Below are positions 55,143 through 62,266 of a DNA stretch of 64,000 nucleotides, in pieces; position 1 is the stretch's first letter, and the number at the start of each line of letters is the position of its first letter. The position numbers were made by a program, and so were the translations under genes. The DNA comes from Candidatus Borkfalkia ceftriaxoniphila (GTDB lineage: Bacteria > Bacillota > Clostridia > Christensenellales > Borkfalkiaceae). The DNA lies in contig NZ_SDOZ01000002.1 in NCBI RefSeq assembly GCF_004134775.1, positions 429,740-493,739 of the forward strand. The letters run 5' to 3'. The notes beneath the pieces are model-generated. The model did not search any database. It was not told the origin of the DNA and worked only from the letters and a program-made list of their open reading frames with translations.

Positions 55143-55814
55143 ATGATTTCCGAAAACGTAAAAAATATTTTGTCCGAACTTTCCACGGGGAACCCCTACG
55201 GCGAAAAAGTGACGCTGGTGGCGGCGACAAAGACGCGCACGCCCGAAGAGATCAACGAGGCGATCTCCGCGGGCGTCACCGATATCGGCGAGAACCGCGT
55301 GCAGGAATTTACGGAAAAGTACGATCTCGTGCACGGCGCTGCGCGGCATTTCATCGGGCATTTGCAGACGAACAAAGTAAAATATCTCATCGGAAAAACC
55401 GACCTTATACACTCGCTCGACCGTTTCGAACTTGCGGACGAATTGCAAAAGCGCAGCGAAAAAGCGGGCTGGACGGCAAATTGCCTGTTGGAGATCAATT
55501 TGGGAAACGAACTTTCCAAGAGCGGTTTTTCCATCGATTCGGCAAAAGAAGCATACGAAAGGGCGATAAAATATCCGAATCTGCGCATCTGCGGATTCAT
55601 GGCGATGCTGCCGATCAGCGAAGATGAAAAATATTTGCGTTCATTATGCTTGTGTATGCGCGAAATTTATGATACAATAAAAGCACGGGACGAAAACGTG
55701 CGCGTGCTCTCGATGGGCATGAGCGGCGATTATCGGCTGTGCGTGGAATGCGGCAGCAACATGGTGCGGCTGGGCACGCATATTTTCGGGCCCCGCGCAT
55801 ATAATCTGAAATAA
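55143..55814 (+). CDS. YggS/PLPBP-family pyridoxal phosphate-binding protein
   Basis: The 223-residue protein is of the single-domain alanine-racemase-like fold that binds PLP and keeps vitamin B6 and amino acid pools in balance. The PLP Lys is in LVAATKTRTPEEI near 24-36; HFIGHLQTNK near 72-81 and the end LSMGMSGDY are typical. The ATG at 55143 follows GGAGG, which begins right after the T-run of the terminator. It precedes sepF, the usual order in Bacillota division clusters. Confidence 0.92.
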   Translation: MISENVKNILSELSTGNPYGEKVTLVAATKTRTPEEINEAISAGVTDIGENRVQEFTEKYDLVHGAARHFIGHLQTNKVKYLIGKTDLIHSLDRFELADELQKRSEKAGWTANCLLEINLGNELSKSGFSIDSAKEAYERAIKYPNLRICGFMAMLPISEDEKYLRSLCLCMREIYDTIKARDENVRVLSMGMSGDYRLCVECGSNMVRLGTHIFGPRAYNLK

Positions 55815-55836
55815 GGGCCGTATAACGGGAAACACT

Positions 55837-56172
55837 ATGGGACTTTTCGATTTTTTTAAAACTGAAAAGGAAGACGGCGCGCCCAAGCGGCCGCTACGGA
55901 CGGAACCGCTCCCCCGCCCCGAGGACAAGGGAGGCGACGGCGCCAGGCCCATGCAGATCAGAAAGCCCCGTTCGTTCGAGGACATCGAAGAGATCATCGA
56001 CCGCATGAAAGACAGACTGACGGTCATCGTGTACGTGAACGAACTGAACCAGGCGACGGCACTGCGGGTGACGGATATTTTAAGCGGCGCGATCTACGCG
56101 CTAGGCGGCGGCATGGCGGAGTTGGAAAAGGATATGTACATATTCACCCCCGACGGCGTGAACGCCCGATAA
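55837..56172 (+). CDS. sepF: Cell division protein SepF
   Basis: The 111-residue protein has an N-terminal membrane-binding helix (MGLFDFFK), a short linker and the SepF core (RSFEDIEEIIDRMKDRLTVIVYVN, then ATALRVTDILSGAIYALGG, and FTPDGV). It bundles FtsZ filaments at the division ring. It lies 22 nt after the yggS-type gene. The linker is shorter than usual, giving a protein at the small end of the family. Confidence 0.92.
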   Translation: MGLFDFFKTEKEDGAPKRPLRTEPLPRPEDKGGDGARPMQIRKPRSFEDIEEIIDRMKDRLTVIVYVNELNQATALRVTDILSGAIYALGGGMAELEKDMYIFTPDGVNAR

Positions 56173-56190
56173 ACAGGTATTCAATTTACA

Positions 56191-56276
56191 CAGTTTCCGA
56201 CGAGGAAACTGATGCAGGATAATAAAACTTTAACCGGAAAAGCGCGGGTCCTATTTGCTGAGGGTCCGTGCTTTTT
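56191..56276 (+). terminator. Tandem hairpins and terminator after sepF
   Basis: A small hairpin (CAGTTTCC/GGAAACTG, 56191-56211) is followed by a 13-bp stem with G-U pairs (56238-56250 with 56261-56273) and TTTTT. It ends the yggS-sepF transcript. Confidence 0.7.
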
Positions 56277-56288
56277 CCATGCCTTGCG

Positions 56289-56320
56289 AAAGGGGCGGCG
56301 CAAAATTTGCGCCGCCCCTT
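56289..56320. other. Long GC-rich palindrome
   Basis: AAGGGGCGGCGCAAA pairs perfectly with TTTGCGCCGCCCCTT around a single base. There is no T-run. Its role is unknown; it could be a structural repeat or a further terminator. The remaining bases to 56399 hold no gene. Confidence 0.5.
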
Positions 56321-56399
56321 CCAACTGAAATTAAGGAACATATAACGAATCTATATGTTATATCGTCATTATATAACACAATTATTGCGTTCGTCAAGT

Positions 56400-56424
56400 A
56401 TTTTACGCAATTTTTGCGTAAAAT
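56400..56424. promoter_or_regulatory. Operator and -10 box of the first tandem XRE gene
   Basis: An 11-bp perfect inverted repeat, ATTTTACGCAA-TTT-TTGCGTAAAAT. Its right arm contains the -10 box TAAAAT (56419-56424), six bases before the ATG. The second tandem XRE gene has the same layout. Confidence 0.7.
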
Positions 56425-56430
56425 AGAAGT

Positions 56431-56631
56431 ATGTATGGCGAAAGATTGCGGGAATTGAGGGAAAATAAAAATTTAACGCAAAAGCAGTTGGCGAAGATTC
56501 TCAATACCGATCAGCAGGCGATCAGCCGCTATGAACGGGAACAGATCGATCTGAGCACAAATTTTATCTTGAAAGTCTGCGATTATTTCGGCGTGACCGC
56601 CGACTATCTTTTGGGCAGAACAGATTATTAA
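56431..56631 (+). CDS. XRE-family HTH regulator, first tandem copy
   Basis: The 66-residue protein is a single Cro/C1 HTH (LRENKNLTQKQLAKILNTDQQAISRYEREQ) with the YLLGRTDY end. No Shine-Dalgarno site is present; the -10 box TAAAAT lies exactly 6 nt before ATGTATGG, so the message is probably leaderless. The inverted repeat overlapping the -10 suggests self-repression. The gene 390 bp downstream is a paralogue with the same upstream layout and the same terminator. Confidence 0.85.
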   Translation: MYGERLRELRENKNLTQKQLAKILNTDQQAISRYEREQIDLSTNFILKVCDYFGVTADYLLGRTDY

Positions 56632-56659
56632 AGCCGTTCCGAAAGGAATGGCTTTTTTT
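56631..56659 (+). terminator. Terminator of the first tandem XRE gene
   Basis: AAGCCGTTCC, loop GAAA, GGAATGGCTT (one G-U), then TTTTT. Almost the same as the terminator at 57021. Confidence 0.85.
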
Positions 56660-56680
56660 GTTTGACCTTATTTTTATAAA

Positions 56681-56712
56681 GAAAGGAGCAGCCTTGATCG
56701 GCGGCTCCTTTC
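56681..56712. other. Hairpin between the two tandem XRE modules
   Basis: GAAAGGAGCAGCC and GGCGGCTCCTTTC form a 13-bp stem with one mismatch and a 6-nt loop, followed by TCTTTTGG. It may be an extra terminator. The rest of the gap (56713-56790) is A/T-rich and holds no gene I accept. Confidence 0.5.
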
Positions 56713-56790
56713 TCTTTTGGAAAATGGGGAGTACATAAGAATATCTTATGTTGCATACATTATATAGACTATTTTAGTCTAAGTTAAGTA

Positions 56791-56814
56791 ATTTACTCTA
56801 TTTTGGGGTAAATT
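56791..56814. promoter_or_regulatory. Operator and -10 box of the second tandem XRE gene
   Basis: An imperfect inverted repeat, AATTTACTC and GGGTAAATT, whose right arm gives the -10-like TAAATT (56809-56814), again six bases before the ATG. TTTAC and GTAAA keep exactly the same distances to the ATG as in the first copy. Confidence 0.6.
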
Positions 56815-56820
56815 ATAGTT

Positions 56821-57021
56821 ATGTATGGTGATAGATTAAAAATTATAAGAACCGAAAAAGGACTTTCGCAAAGCGAATTTGCAAAAATGTTCGAAACTTC
56901 GCAAAGAAATATCAGCAGATACGAAAGAGAGCAACTCGATTTAAGCACGGATTTTATCGTTCGGGTTTGTAAAACTTTCGATATATCCGCCGATTACCTT
57001 TTAGGTCTCAAAGATTATTAA
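56821..57021 (+). CDS. XRE-family HTH regulator, second tandem copy
   Basis: The 66-residue paralogue of the 56431 protein (IRTEKGLSQSEFAKMFETSQRNISRYEREQ, ending YLLGLKDY) has the same length and more than half its residues identical. There is again no ribosome site, and a -10-like box stands 6 nt before the ATG. The recognition helix differs (TDQQAIS against TSQRNIS), as do the outer bases of the operator, so the two may have diverged in DNA binding. Confidence 0.85.
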   Translation: MYGDRLKIIRTEKGLSQSEFAKMFETSQRNISRYEREQLDLSTDFIVRVCKTFDISADYLLGLKDY

Positions 57022-57048
57022 AGCCGTTCCATAGGAACGGCTTTTTTT
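57021..57048 (+). terminator. Terminator of the second tandem XRE gene
   Basis: AAGCCGTTCC, loop ATA, GGAACGGCTT, then TTTTT. Perfect 10-bp stem. Confidence 0.85.
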
Positions 57049-57097
57049 CCAACAATTTCAACATTCGGATTGTTTATATAGTGCGGACAAATTTTTT

Positions 57098-57940
57098 TTA
57101 TTTTTTATCGTCCGCCTCCAGCGCGTCGGTCGCGCTGCCCGAAGCGCCGATGCCGACCGTCTTATCCACGGGGAGAGAAAATATGATGCCGCCCGCATCC
57201 GTTTTCAGTCCCGCCTTTTCCGAGATCGCCTGCATGATGGCTTGCTTGCTTTCCCGATTGGACAAAATCAGTAGTATTTCCGATTCCTTTTGCAGGGATA
57301 TGCCGATAAACTGTTCCGCTTTGGAATTGCCCACCGAACGCGCGCGCACGATGGTGCCGCCCGCCGCGCCCGCCGTGCGCGCTACTTCCATCACTTCTTC
57401 CACGTAGCCCGCCTCGACTTCGACGACGATCAGATCGTATTTCCTGTTTTCGTCTTTCATAATTTTACTCCCGTCTATTGTCTTTTCCGAAGAGGCGATG
57501 CCTTTCGCCACTATCTCGGAGATGCCCGATAAAGGCAAGGTAAAGGATATGCCCCGCCCCACCAGATAGAGCGCCATCTTTTTCTGGATCTGTCCCAAAA
57601 TGAGATCTTCGTCGCATTCGGGAATGAGCGAAAACATCACCGACTTCTCCAGAATATCGATACCCAGATAATCGAGTACGTTCGAGCGCGCCGTACCCGT
57701 GCCCGCGAACGCGTAATTGAGCGATACGGAATATTCGTTGAGGATCTGCGCCATTTTCTCGTCGTCGTCGGGATTCAATACGGAGATCAGAAGTTTTGGC
57801 CTGCTCGGCCGCTCCGTGCGGACGGGCTCCGCGTTTTTGCGGATCCGCTTGACCGCCGTCCCCTTTTGCAAAACCGCTTTGACCGCCCCGAACGGCGTTT
57901 CCGCATTTTTTACGATCGTGATATCCTGTTCCGCCATCAT
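57098..57940 (-). CDS. Tandem P-II-like signalling protein
   Basis: The 280-residue protein appears to hold two ferredoxin-like P-II-type domains: about 48-140 (KLLISVLNPDDDEKMAQIL on) and about 167-262 (YDLIVVEVEAGYVEEVMEVA, GGTIVRARSVG, ending FSLPVDKTVGI). The second domain keeps the G-G-T-I-V-R-A-R stretch of the P-II T-loop region. P-II proteins bind nucleotides and switch transporters. The start overlaps the stop of the DUF1538 gene, so the two products are made together and probably interact at the membrane. Confidence 0.8.
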   Translation of the reverse strand: MMAEQDITIVKNAETPFGAVKAVLQKGTAVKRIRKNAEPVRTERPSRPKLLISVLNPDDDEKMAQILNEYSVSLNYAFAGTGTARSNVLDYLGIDILEKSVMFSLIPECDEDLILGQIQKKMALYLVGRGISFTLPLSGISEIVAKGIASSEKTIDGSKIMKDENRKYDLIVVEVEAGYVEEVMEVARTAGAAGGTIVRARSVGNSKAEQFIGISLQKESEILLILSNRESKQAIMQAISEKAGLKTDAGGIIFSLPVDKTVGIGASGSATDALEADDKK

Positions 57941-59460
57941 TCCACCTCGTATTCCAAAATCTTGTCTTCCACGTGCAGGAAATTGCGCTTGATACGGTAC
58001 GTCTTGTGCTTATAGTGAATGCCCAGGATCTGAATGCTGATCAGCGGCGTGAGCGCGACGAACGCGACGCAGCCGAACGCGAGCGTCATGATGTCCCCCG
58101 TTCCCTGCAACACGTTGCAAGCGCCGATCGCCATGGGAAGCACGAAGGATGAAACCATCGCGCCGCTCGCCACGCCGCCCGAGTCGAACGCGATACCCGT
58201 AAACAGCGCGGGCGTGAAGAACGTGAGAACGAGCGCAATGACGTAGCCCGGGATCAGGATCCACATGATATTGATTCCCGTGATGATGCGTAGCATCGCC
58301 AGCCCCAAAGAAATCGAAACGCCGATACATAAGCCCTTTTTCATTGCGGCGGAAGTGATCCCGCCCGCGCTCATGCGCTCGACCTGCTTATTGAGAACGT
58401 GCACGGCGGGCTCCGCCGCCACCACGAAATAACCGATGAGCATTCCGACGGGAATGAGCAGCCAACCGCCGTACAGCCCCGCGAGCGCCTCGCCGATCTC
58501 TCTGCCGACGGGCATAAATCCGACGTTCGCGCCCGTCAGAAAGAGCACCAATCCGACAAAGGTATATATAAACCCGAAACCGATCTTGAACAATTGTTTT
58601 TTATGAAAGGAACGCGATACGATCTGAAAAAGCACGAAAAACGCGAGAATGGGCGAAAGCGCGATGCCCACTTCTTTGGCGTAGTCGGCAAACCCGTGCA
58701 TATATTGCATGAAAACGCCCTGCGTGTCGGAAACCGCGCCCACGTGCAGCGCGTTCATATCGTATTCCAATCCCGAAACGTGAAAGGTGATCCCCAAAAT
58801 CAGAACGGCGATGACGGGGCCGATACTGGAAAGCGCGACCAGACCGAAGGAATCGTCCTGCCCGTGCTTATCGCCGCGGATGGAAGCGACGCCCACGCCG
58901 AGCGCCATGATGAACGGCACGGTCATCGGGCCGGTCGTCACGCCGCCCGAATCGAACGACACCGCCCAGAAATCTTTAGGCACGAAGGCGATACAGAGAA
59001 TAAACGCGAGCGTGTAAAAGACGATGAGCAGAATATTGAGCCGCACGCGGAAGACGATGCGCAGCATCGCGATCATCAGAAACAGCCCCACTCCCACCGC
59101 TACGGTGACGATGAACAGATAGTTATTGACAGCGGACACCTGATTGGCGAGGATCTGCAGATCGGGCTCTGCGATCGTGACGATGATGCCGATGACAAAG
59201 GAAATGAGCGCGATGAGCCAGATCTTGCGCGAATGGGTGATGGTCGAGCCGATCTTTTCGCCGATGACCAGCATGGACATATCCGCGCCGAGCATAAAAC
59301 TGCCCAGCCCCACGATGAGCAAAAACACGCCGACGATAAACAGGACGAAAGTGCCCGTTTCCAGCGGCGTTAAAATGATGCTCAGCCCCATCACGATGAG
59401 CGCGATGGGCAAAATGGAAGTCAGCGATTCGAATATCTTGTCTTTCAGCGCGTTGGTCAT
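57937..59460 (-). CDS. DUF1538 membrane transporter with two fused repeats
   Basis: The 507-residue protein has about twelve membrane helices in two homologous halves: both carry the family motif FDSGGV (AVSFDSGGVTTGPM in the first, GIAFDSGGVASGAM in the second) and a GxFMPV/GADMSM segment. I recall that separate DUF1538 proteins UmpA/UmpB from Halomonas were reported as a cation/proton antiporter; here both halves are fused. GGAG precedes the ATG. The P-II-like gene follows directly. Confidence 0.85.
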   Translation of the reverse strand: MTNALKDKIFESLTSILPIALIVMGLSIILTPLETGTFVLFIVGVFLLIVGLGSFMLGADMSMLVIGEKIGSTITHSRKIWLIALISFVIGIIVTIAEPDLQILANQVSAVNNYLFIVTVAVGVGLFLMIAMLRIVFRVRLNILLIVFYTLAFILCIAFVPKDFWAVSFDSGGVTTGPMTVPFIMALGVGVASIRGDKHGQDDSFGLVALSSIGPVIAVLILGITFHVSGLEYDMNALHVGAVSDTQGVFMQYMHGFADYAKEVGIALSPILAFFVLFQIVSRSFHKKQLFKIGFGFIYTFVGLVLFLTGANVGFMPVGREIGEALAGLYGGWLLIPVGMLIGYFVVAAEPAVHVLNKQVERMSAGGITSAAMKKGLCIGVSISLGLAMLRIITGINIMWILIPGYVIALVLTFFTPALFTGIAFDSGGVASGAMVSSFVLPMAIGACNVLQGTGDIMTLAFGCVAFVALTPLISIQILGIHYKHKTYRIKRNFLHVEDKILEYEVE

Positions 59461-59540
59461 GGCGGTTCTCCGTTTTTATAAAATGGGTACGGTTTATTAT
59501 ATCACATAAACGCATTTCCTGTCAATGATTTAACCATGGT

Positions 59541-59921
59541 TTACTTTCTCCCCGCGACGATCAGGCGGTCCATCGCGCCGATATCCTGCATGGTTTTAAA
59601 ATAGTAATCATTCTTTTTCCCTTCGACGGAGGCGTAAATATTCATGATTTTCGAAGGACCGTCCTCTTGCGTCGAATAGGCGATCACGTCCTCCAATTTA
59701 AATTTCGCGACCGAAACGATTTGCTTTTTCTTGAATTTTACGATGCAGAGCGCGCCGTCCGCGTAAGAGAGGACGATTTGCCTCGAGATCGAATAGCCTA
59801 CGTCCTTGAACATACCGAAAAACGATTTCGGTTTCGCGCCGAGATAACCCTCTAAAAAGGCGTTGTTGTGATCGAGATACCCGCCCTCTTTCAGAGCGTC
59901 TGCAATTTGGTTTTTATTCAT
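59541..59921 (-). CDS. Unknown small protein, possible PH-like fold
   Basis: I do not recognise this 126-residue protein. It is soluble, with a helical lead (KNQIADALKEGGYLDHNNAFLEGYLGAKPKSFF) followed by alternating strands (QIVLSYADGALCIVKFKK, VAKFKLEDVIAYS), in the manner of a PH-like or YdhH-like domain. AAGGAG precedes the ATG. It lies 22 nt after dagK on the same strand and is probably co-transcribed. Confidence 0.65.
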   Translation of the reverse strand: MNKNQIADALKEGGYLDHNNAFLEGYLGAKPKSFFGMFKDVGYSISRQIVLSYADGALCIVKFKKKQIVSVAKFKLEDVIAYSTQEDGPSKIMNIYASVEGKKNDYYFKTMQDIGAMDRLIVAGRK

Positions 59922-59943
59922 ATTCTCTCCTTTTCCGTCCCGC

Positions 59944-60816
59944 TTACGGGCGGAACATTTTTAATTTATTTTTCACGATCTCCACTTTGAATTCGAGATC
60001 GTCGTACAATTCCCCGTCTACGTTCATGGTAAATTTGTTTTCGGGAACCACGATTGCGCGCTCGCAGCGCTCGAAACGGGTAAATTTCTGTTCGAGGATC
60101 TTACCCTTCATCAGTTTGAGGAACGCGCCGGGGATCTGGCGGCGCCTGACGTCGTCCACCACAACGAAATCCAAAAGCCCGTCGTCTATTTCCGCCGCGG
60201 GACACATACGGATCCCGCCGCCCAGCGTGGTGCCGTTGCCGACGCACGCAATGAGCGACTGATAGCGGTGCTCCTGCCCGTTGCATTCGGTGCGAACGCT
60301 GTAATTTTTAAATTTGAAGAGCGAAATGACGAGGCTGAAAATATATTGCAGTTTGCCGCGCAATATTTTCGAGCGGCGGCAACGCTGCAAAATTTCCACG
60401 TCGATGCCCGTGCCGATGATGTTGATGCCGCGCACGCCTCCGTCCAGTTGCATATAATCGGTGTACTTCGCCTCGCCGTTCAAAACGAGGTCGAGCGCTT
60501 TGAGCGGATCGAGCGGAATGCCCGCGCACACGGCAAAATCGTTGCCCGTACCCGCGGGAATGAGCCCCAGACGGCAGTTTTCGAAATTGGAAAACCCGTT
60601 GATTACTTCGTTCAAAGTGCCGTCGCCGCCAATGGCGAGAAGGTCGCACGGCCCTTCGCTCGTGAGTTCGTGCGCGAGATGGATCGCCTGTTTTTCGCGC
60701 TCTGTTTCGAATACGCGGAATTCCGTTTTGAGGGATAGCAATTTTTCCTGCACCTTATGGAAAGCGCGGCGCACTTTTCCGCCGTTCGATACGGGGTTGA
60801 GAATGATATTCAGCAT
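59944..60816 (-). CDS. Diacylglycerol kinase-like lipid kinase
   Basis: The 290-residue protein is of the DagK/YegS family: NPVSNGGKV near 6-14, GGDGTLNEVINGF near 60-72 and GTGNDFA near 86-92, with a C-terminal beta domain. It would phosphorylate diacylglycerol released by lipoteichoic acid synthesis, at the inner face of the membrane. I start it at 60816; the 23-residue upstream extension crosses the promoter. Its promoter is back to back with that of the CCA-adding enzyme. Confidence 0.88.
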   Translation of the reverse strand: MLNIILNPVSNGGKVRRAFHKVQEKLLSLKTEFRVFETEREKQAIHLAHELTSEGPCDLLAIGGDGTLNEVINGFSNFENCRLGLIPAGTGNDFAVCAGIPLDPLKALDLVLNGEAKYTDYMQLDGGVRGINIIGTGIDVEILQRCRRSKILRGKLQYIFSLVISLFKFKNYSVRTECNGQEHRYQSLIACVGNGTTLGGGIRMCPAAEIDDGLLDFVVVDDVRRRQIPGAFLKLMKGKILEQKFTRFERCERAIVVPENKFTMNVDGELYDDLEFKVEIVKNKLKMFRP

Positions 60817-60855
60817 TTTTCCGAAGTACCTCGTTCCATGACGTTTTATATTTTC

Positions 60856-60885
60856 ATTATAACATGAAACCGCGCCGATTTGCAA
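60856..60885 (-). promoter_or_regulatory. Promoter of the diacylglycerol kinase gene
   Basis: Minus strand TTGCAA (60885-60880), 18 nt, TATAAT (60861-60856). The TTGCAA hexamer is its own reverse complement and is also the -35 of the cca promoter. Confidence 0.65.
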
Positions 60886-60908
60886 TTTTTTTGCAAAGAT
60901 GTTATAAT
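60880..60908 (+). promoter_or_regulatory. Promoter of the CCA-adding enzyme gene
   Basis: TTGCAA (60880-60885), 17 nt, TATAAT (60903-60908), then exactly six bases to the ATG at 60915. Confidence 0.75.
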
Positions 60909-60914
60909 GATTTT

Positions 60915-62264
60915 ATGAAAGAACTCATTCCCGAACAAATCCAAATTCTGGCACAGGGATGCCCGTTCCCGCTGTACGTGACGGGCGGCGCCGTGCGCGA
61001 CTGCCTCGCGGGCTTAAAATGCGCCGCAGACTGGGACCTCGCCGCGCCCGTTTCCGCCGAAACGTTCGAAAAAGCGGCGTGCAAATGCGGGTTCACGGTG
61101 CAGAGCGTATATAAGCACACGGGCACCGTGAACGTATCCAAAGAGGGAGTGAAGATCGAATTCACATCCTTCCGCTCGGACAAGTACCGCCGCGGCGAGC
61201 ACGCGCCCTGCGACGTCGTATTCACTGACGATATCGAAACGGATGCGAAACGGCGGGATTTTAAATGCAACGCGGTGTATTACGAGATCGCCCGCGGCGA
61301 ATTCGTCGATCCGCTGGGCGGTATCCGCGATATCCGCGATAAAATCATTTCCACCACGAGAGAGGCGGACGAAGTATTTTCCGAAGACGGCCTCAGACTG
61401 ATGCGTCTGGCGCGTCAGGCGGCGCAACTGGGTTTCACGCCCGACTTTCCGACCCTGTTCGGCGCAAAGTTCAACGCCGCGCTCATCGGCAAAATTTCCG
61501 TGGAACGCGTCTTTTCCGAACTCATGCTCATTCTGCACGCCGACGAAAAGTACGGCATACCCTACGCGCAATATAACGGGCTGAAAGTTTTGCAGTCGAC
61601 GGACGTACTCAGATATATCCTGCCCGAACTCGCCCTCGGCGACGGCATGCCCCAGCGCGCCGATTTCCACGACCACGACGTTTTGGAACATACGCTTCGC
61701 ACCGTGAAATATGCGGATCGGCGCATACGGCTCGCCGCCCTTTTACACGACGTGGGAAAACCCTACTGTTATCGGAATTTCGGCAACTATCACCGGCACG
61801 AGATCGAGGGCGCGCGCATCGCGGAAGAAATTCTTACCAGACTGAAAGCGCCGAACAAAGTCATCGAAGATACGGTCGCATTGACGCGCACGCATATGTA
61901 CGATCTCAATAATCAGACCAAGGAGAGCAAGATACGCGCCTTTATCGTGGAAAATTTTGCGCTTTATCCGCGCATTTTGCTCGTCAAACAGGCGGATTAC
62001 TCGGGTTGCAAGGACGATCTGCACGTATGCCCCACCGTGCGGCGCTGGACTGAAATTTACGATAAAATGAAAGCGGCGCGCGCGCCGTTTACGCTGAAAG
62101 AACTGAATATCTGCGGCAAAGACCTCGTCGGAGAAATCGAGGACAGAAATATCGGCAGAATTTTGCACGCGCTTCTTTTGCAGTGCGCCAAAAATCCCGC
62201 GCTCAATCGGCGCAATTATCTCTTGCAAGAGGTAAAACGGCTGGAAGAAACGGGAGAAATATAG
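60915..62264 (+). CDS. cca: CCA-adding tRNA nucleotidyltransferase
   Basis: The 449-residue protein has the class II nucleotidyltransferase head (YVTGGAVRDCLAG near 18-30; DWDLAAP near 37-43 with the metal-binding Asp pair), a poly(A)/CCA RNA-binding part, and an HD domain (LAALLHDVGKPYCY near 273-286). It adds or repairs the CCA end of tRNA; since the tRNAs here encode CCA, repair is the main job. The ATG at 60915 has no Shine-Dalgarno site and the -10 box is 6 nt upstream, so the mRNA is probably leaderless. A poly(A) polymerase role cannot be excluded. Confidence 0.88.
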   Translation: MKELIPEQIQILAQGCPFPLYVTGGAVRDCLAGLKCAADWDLAAPVSAETFEKAACKCGFTVQSVYKHTGTVNVSKEGVKIEFTSFRSDKYRRGEHAPCDVVFTDDIETDAKRRDFKCNAVYYEIARGEFVDPLGGIRDIRDKIISTTREADEVFSEDGLRLMRLARQAAQLGFTPDFPTLFGAKFNAALIGKISVERVFSELMLILHADEKYGIPYAQYNGLKVLQSTDVLRYILPELALGDGMPQRADFHDHDVLEHTLRTVKYADRRIRLAALLHDVGKPYCYRNFGNYHRHEIEGARIAEEILTRLKAPNKVIEDTVALTRTHMYDLNNQTKESKIRAFIVENFALYPRILLVKQADYSGCKDDLHVCPTVRRWTEIYDKMKAARAPFTLKELNICGKDLVGEIEDRNIGRILHALLLQCAKNPALNRRNYLLQEVKRLEETGEI

Positions 62265-62266
62265 TC

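Noticed and set aside
55079-55627. Overlapping plus-strand frame over yggS
   Set aside because: Arg-rich shadow frame; the YggS frame carries the PLP-binding motif.
56697-56741. Fourteen-codon peptide with TTG start and AAAGGAG site between the XRE genes
   Set aside because: The site is part of a hairpin stem, the peptide is very short, and there is no promoter or relative to support it.
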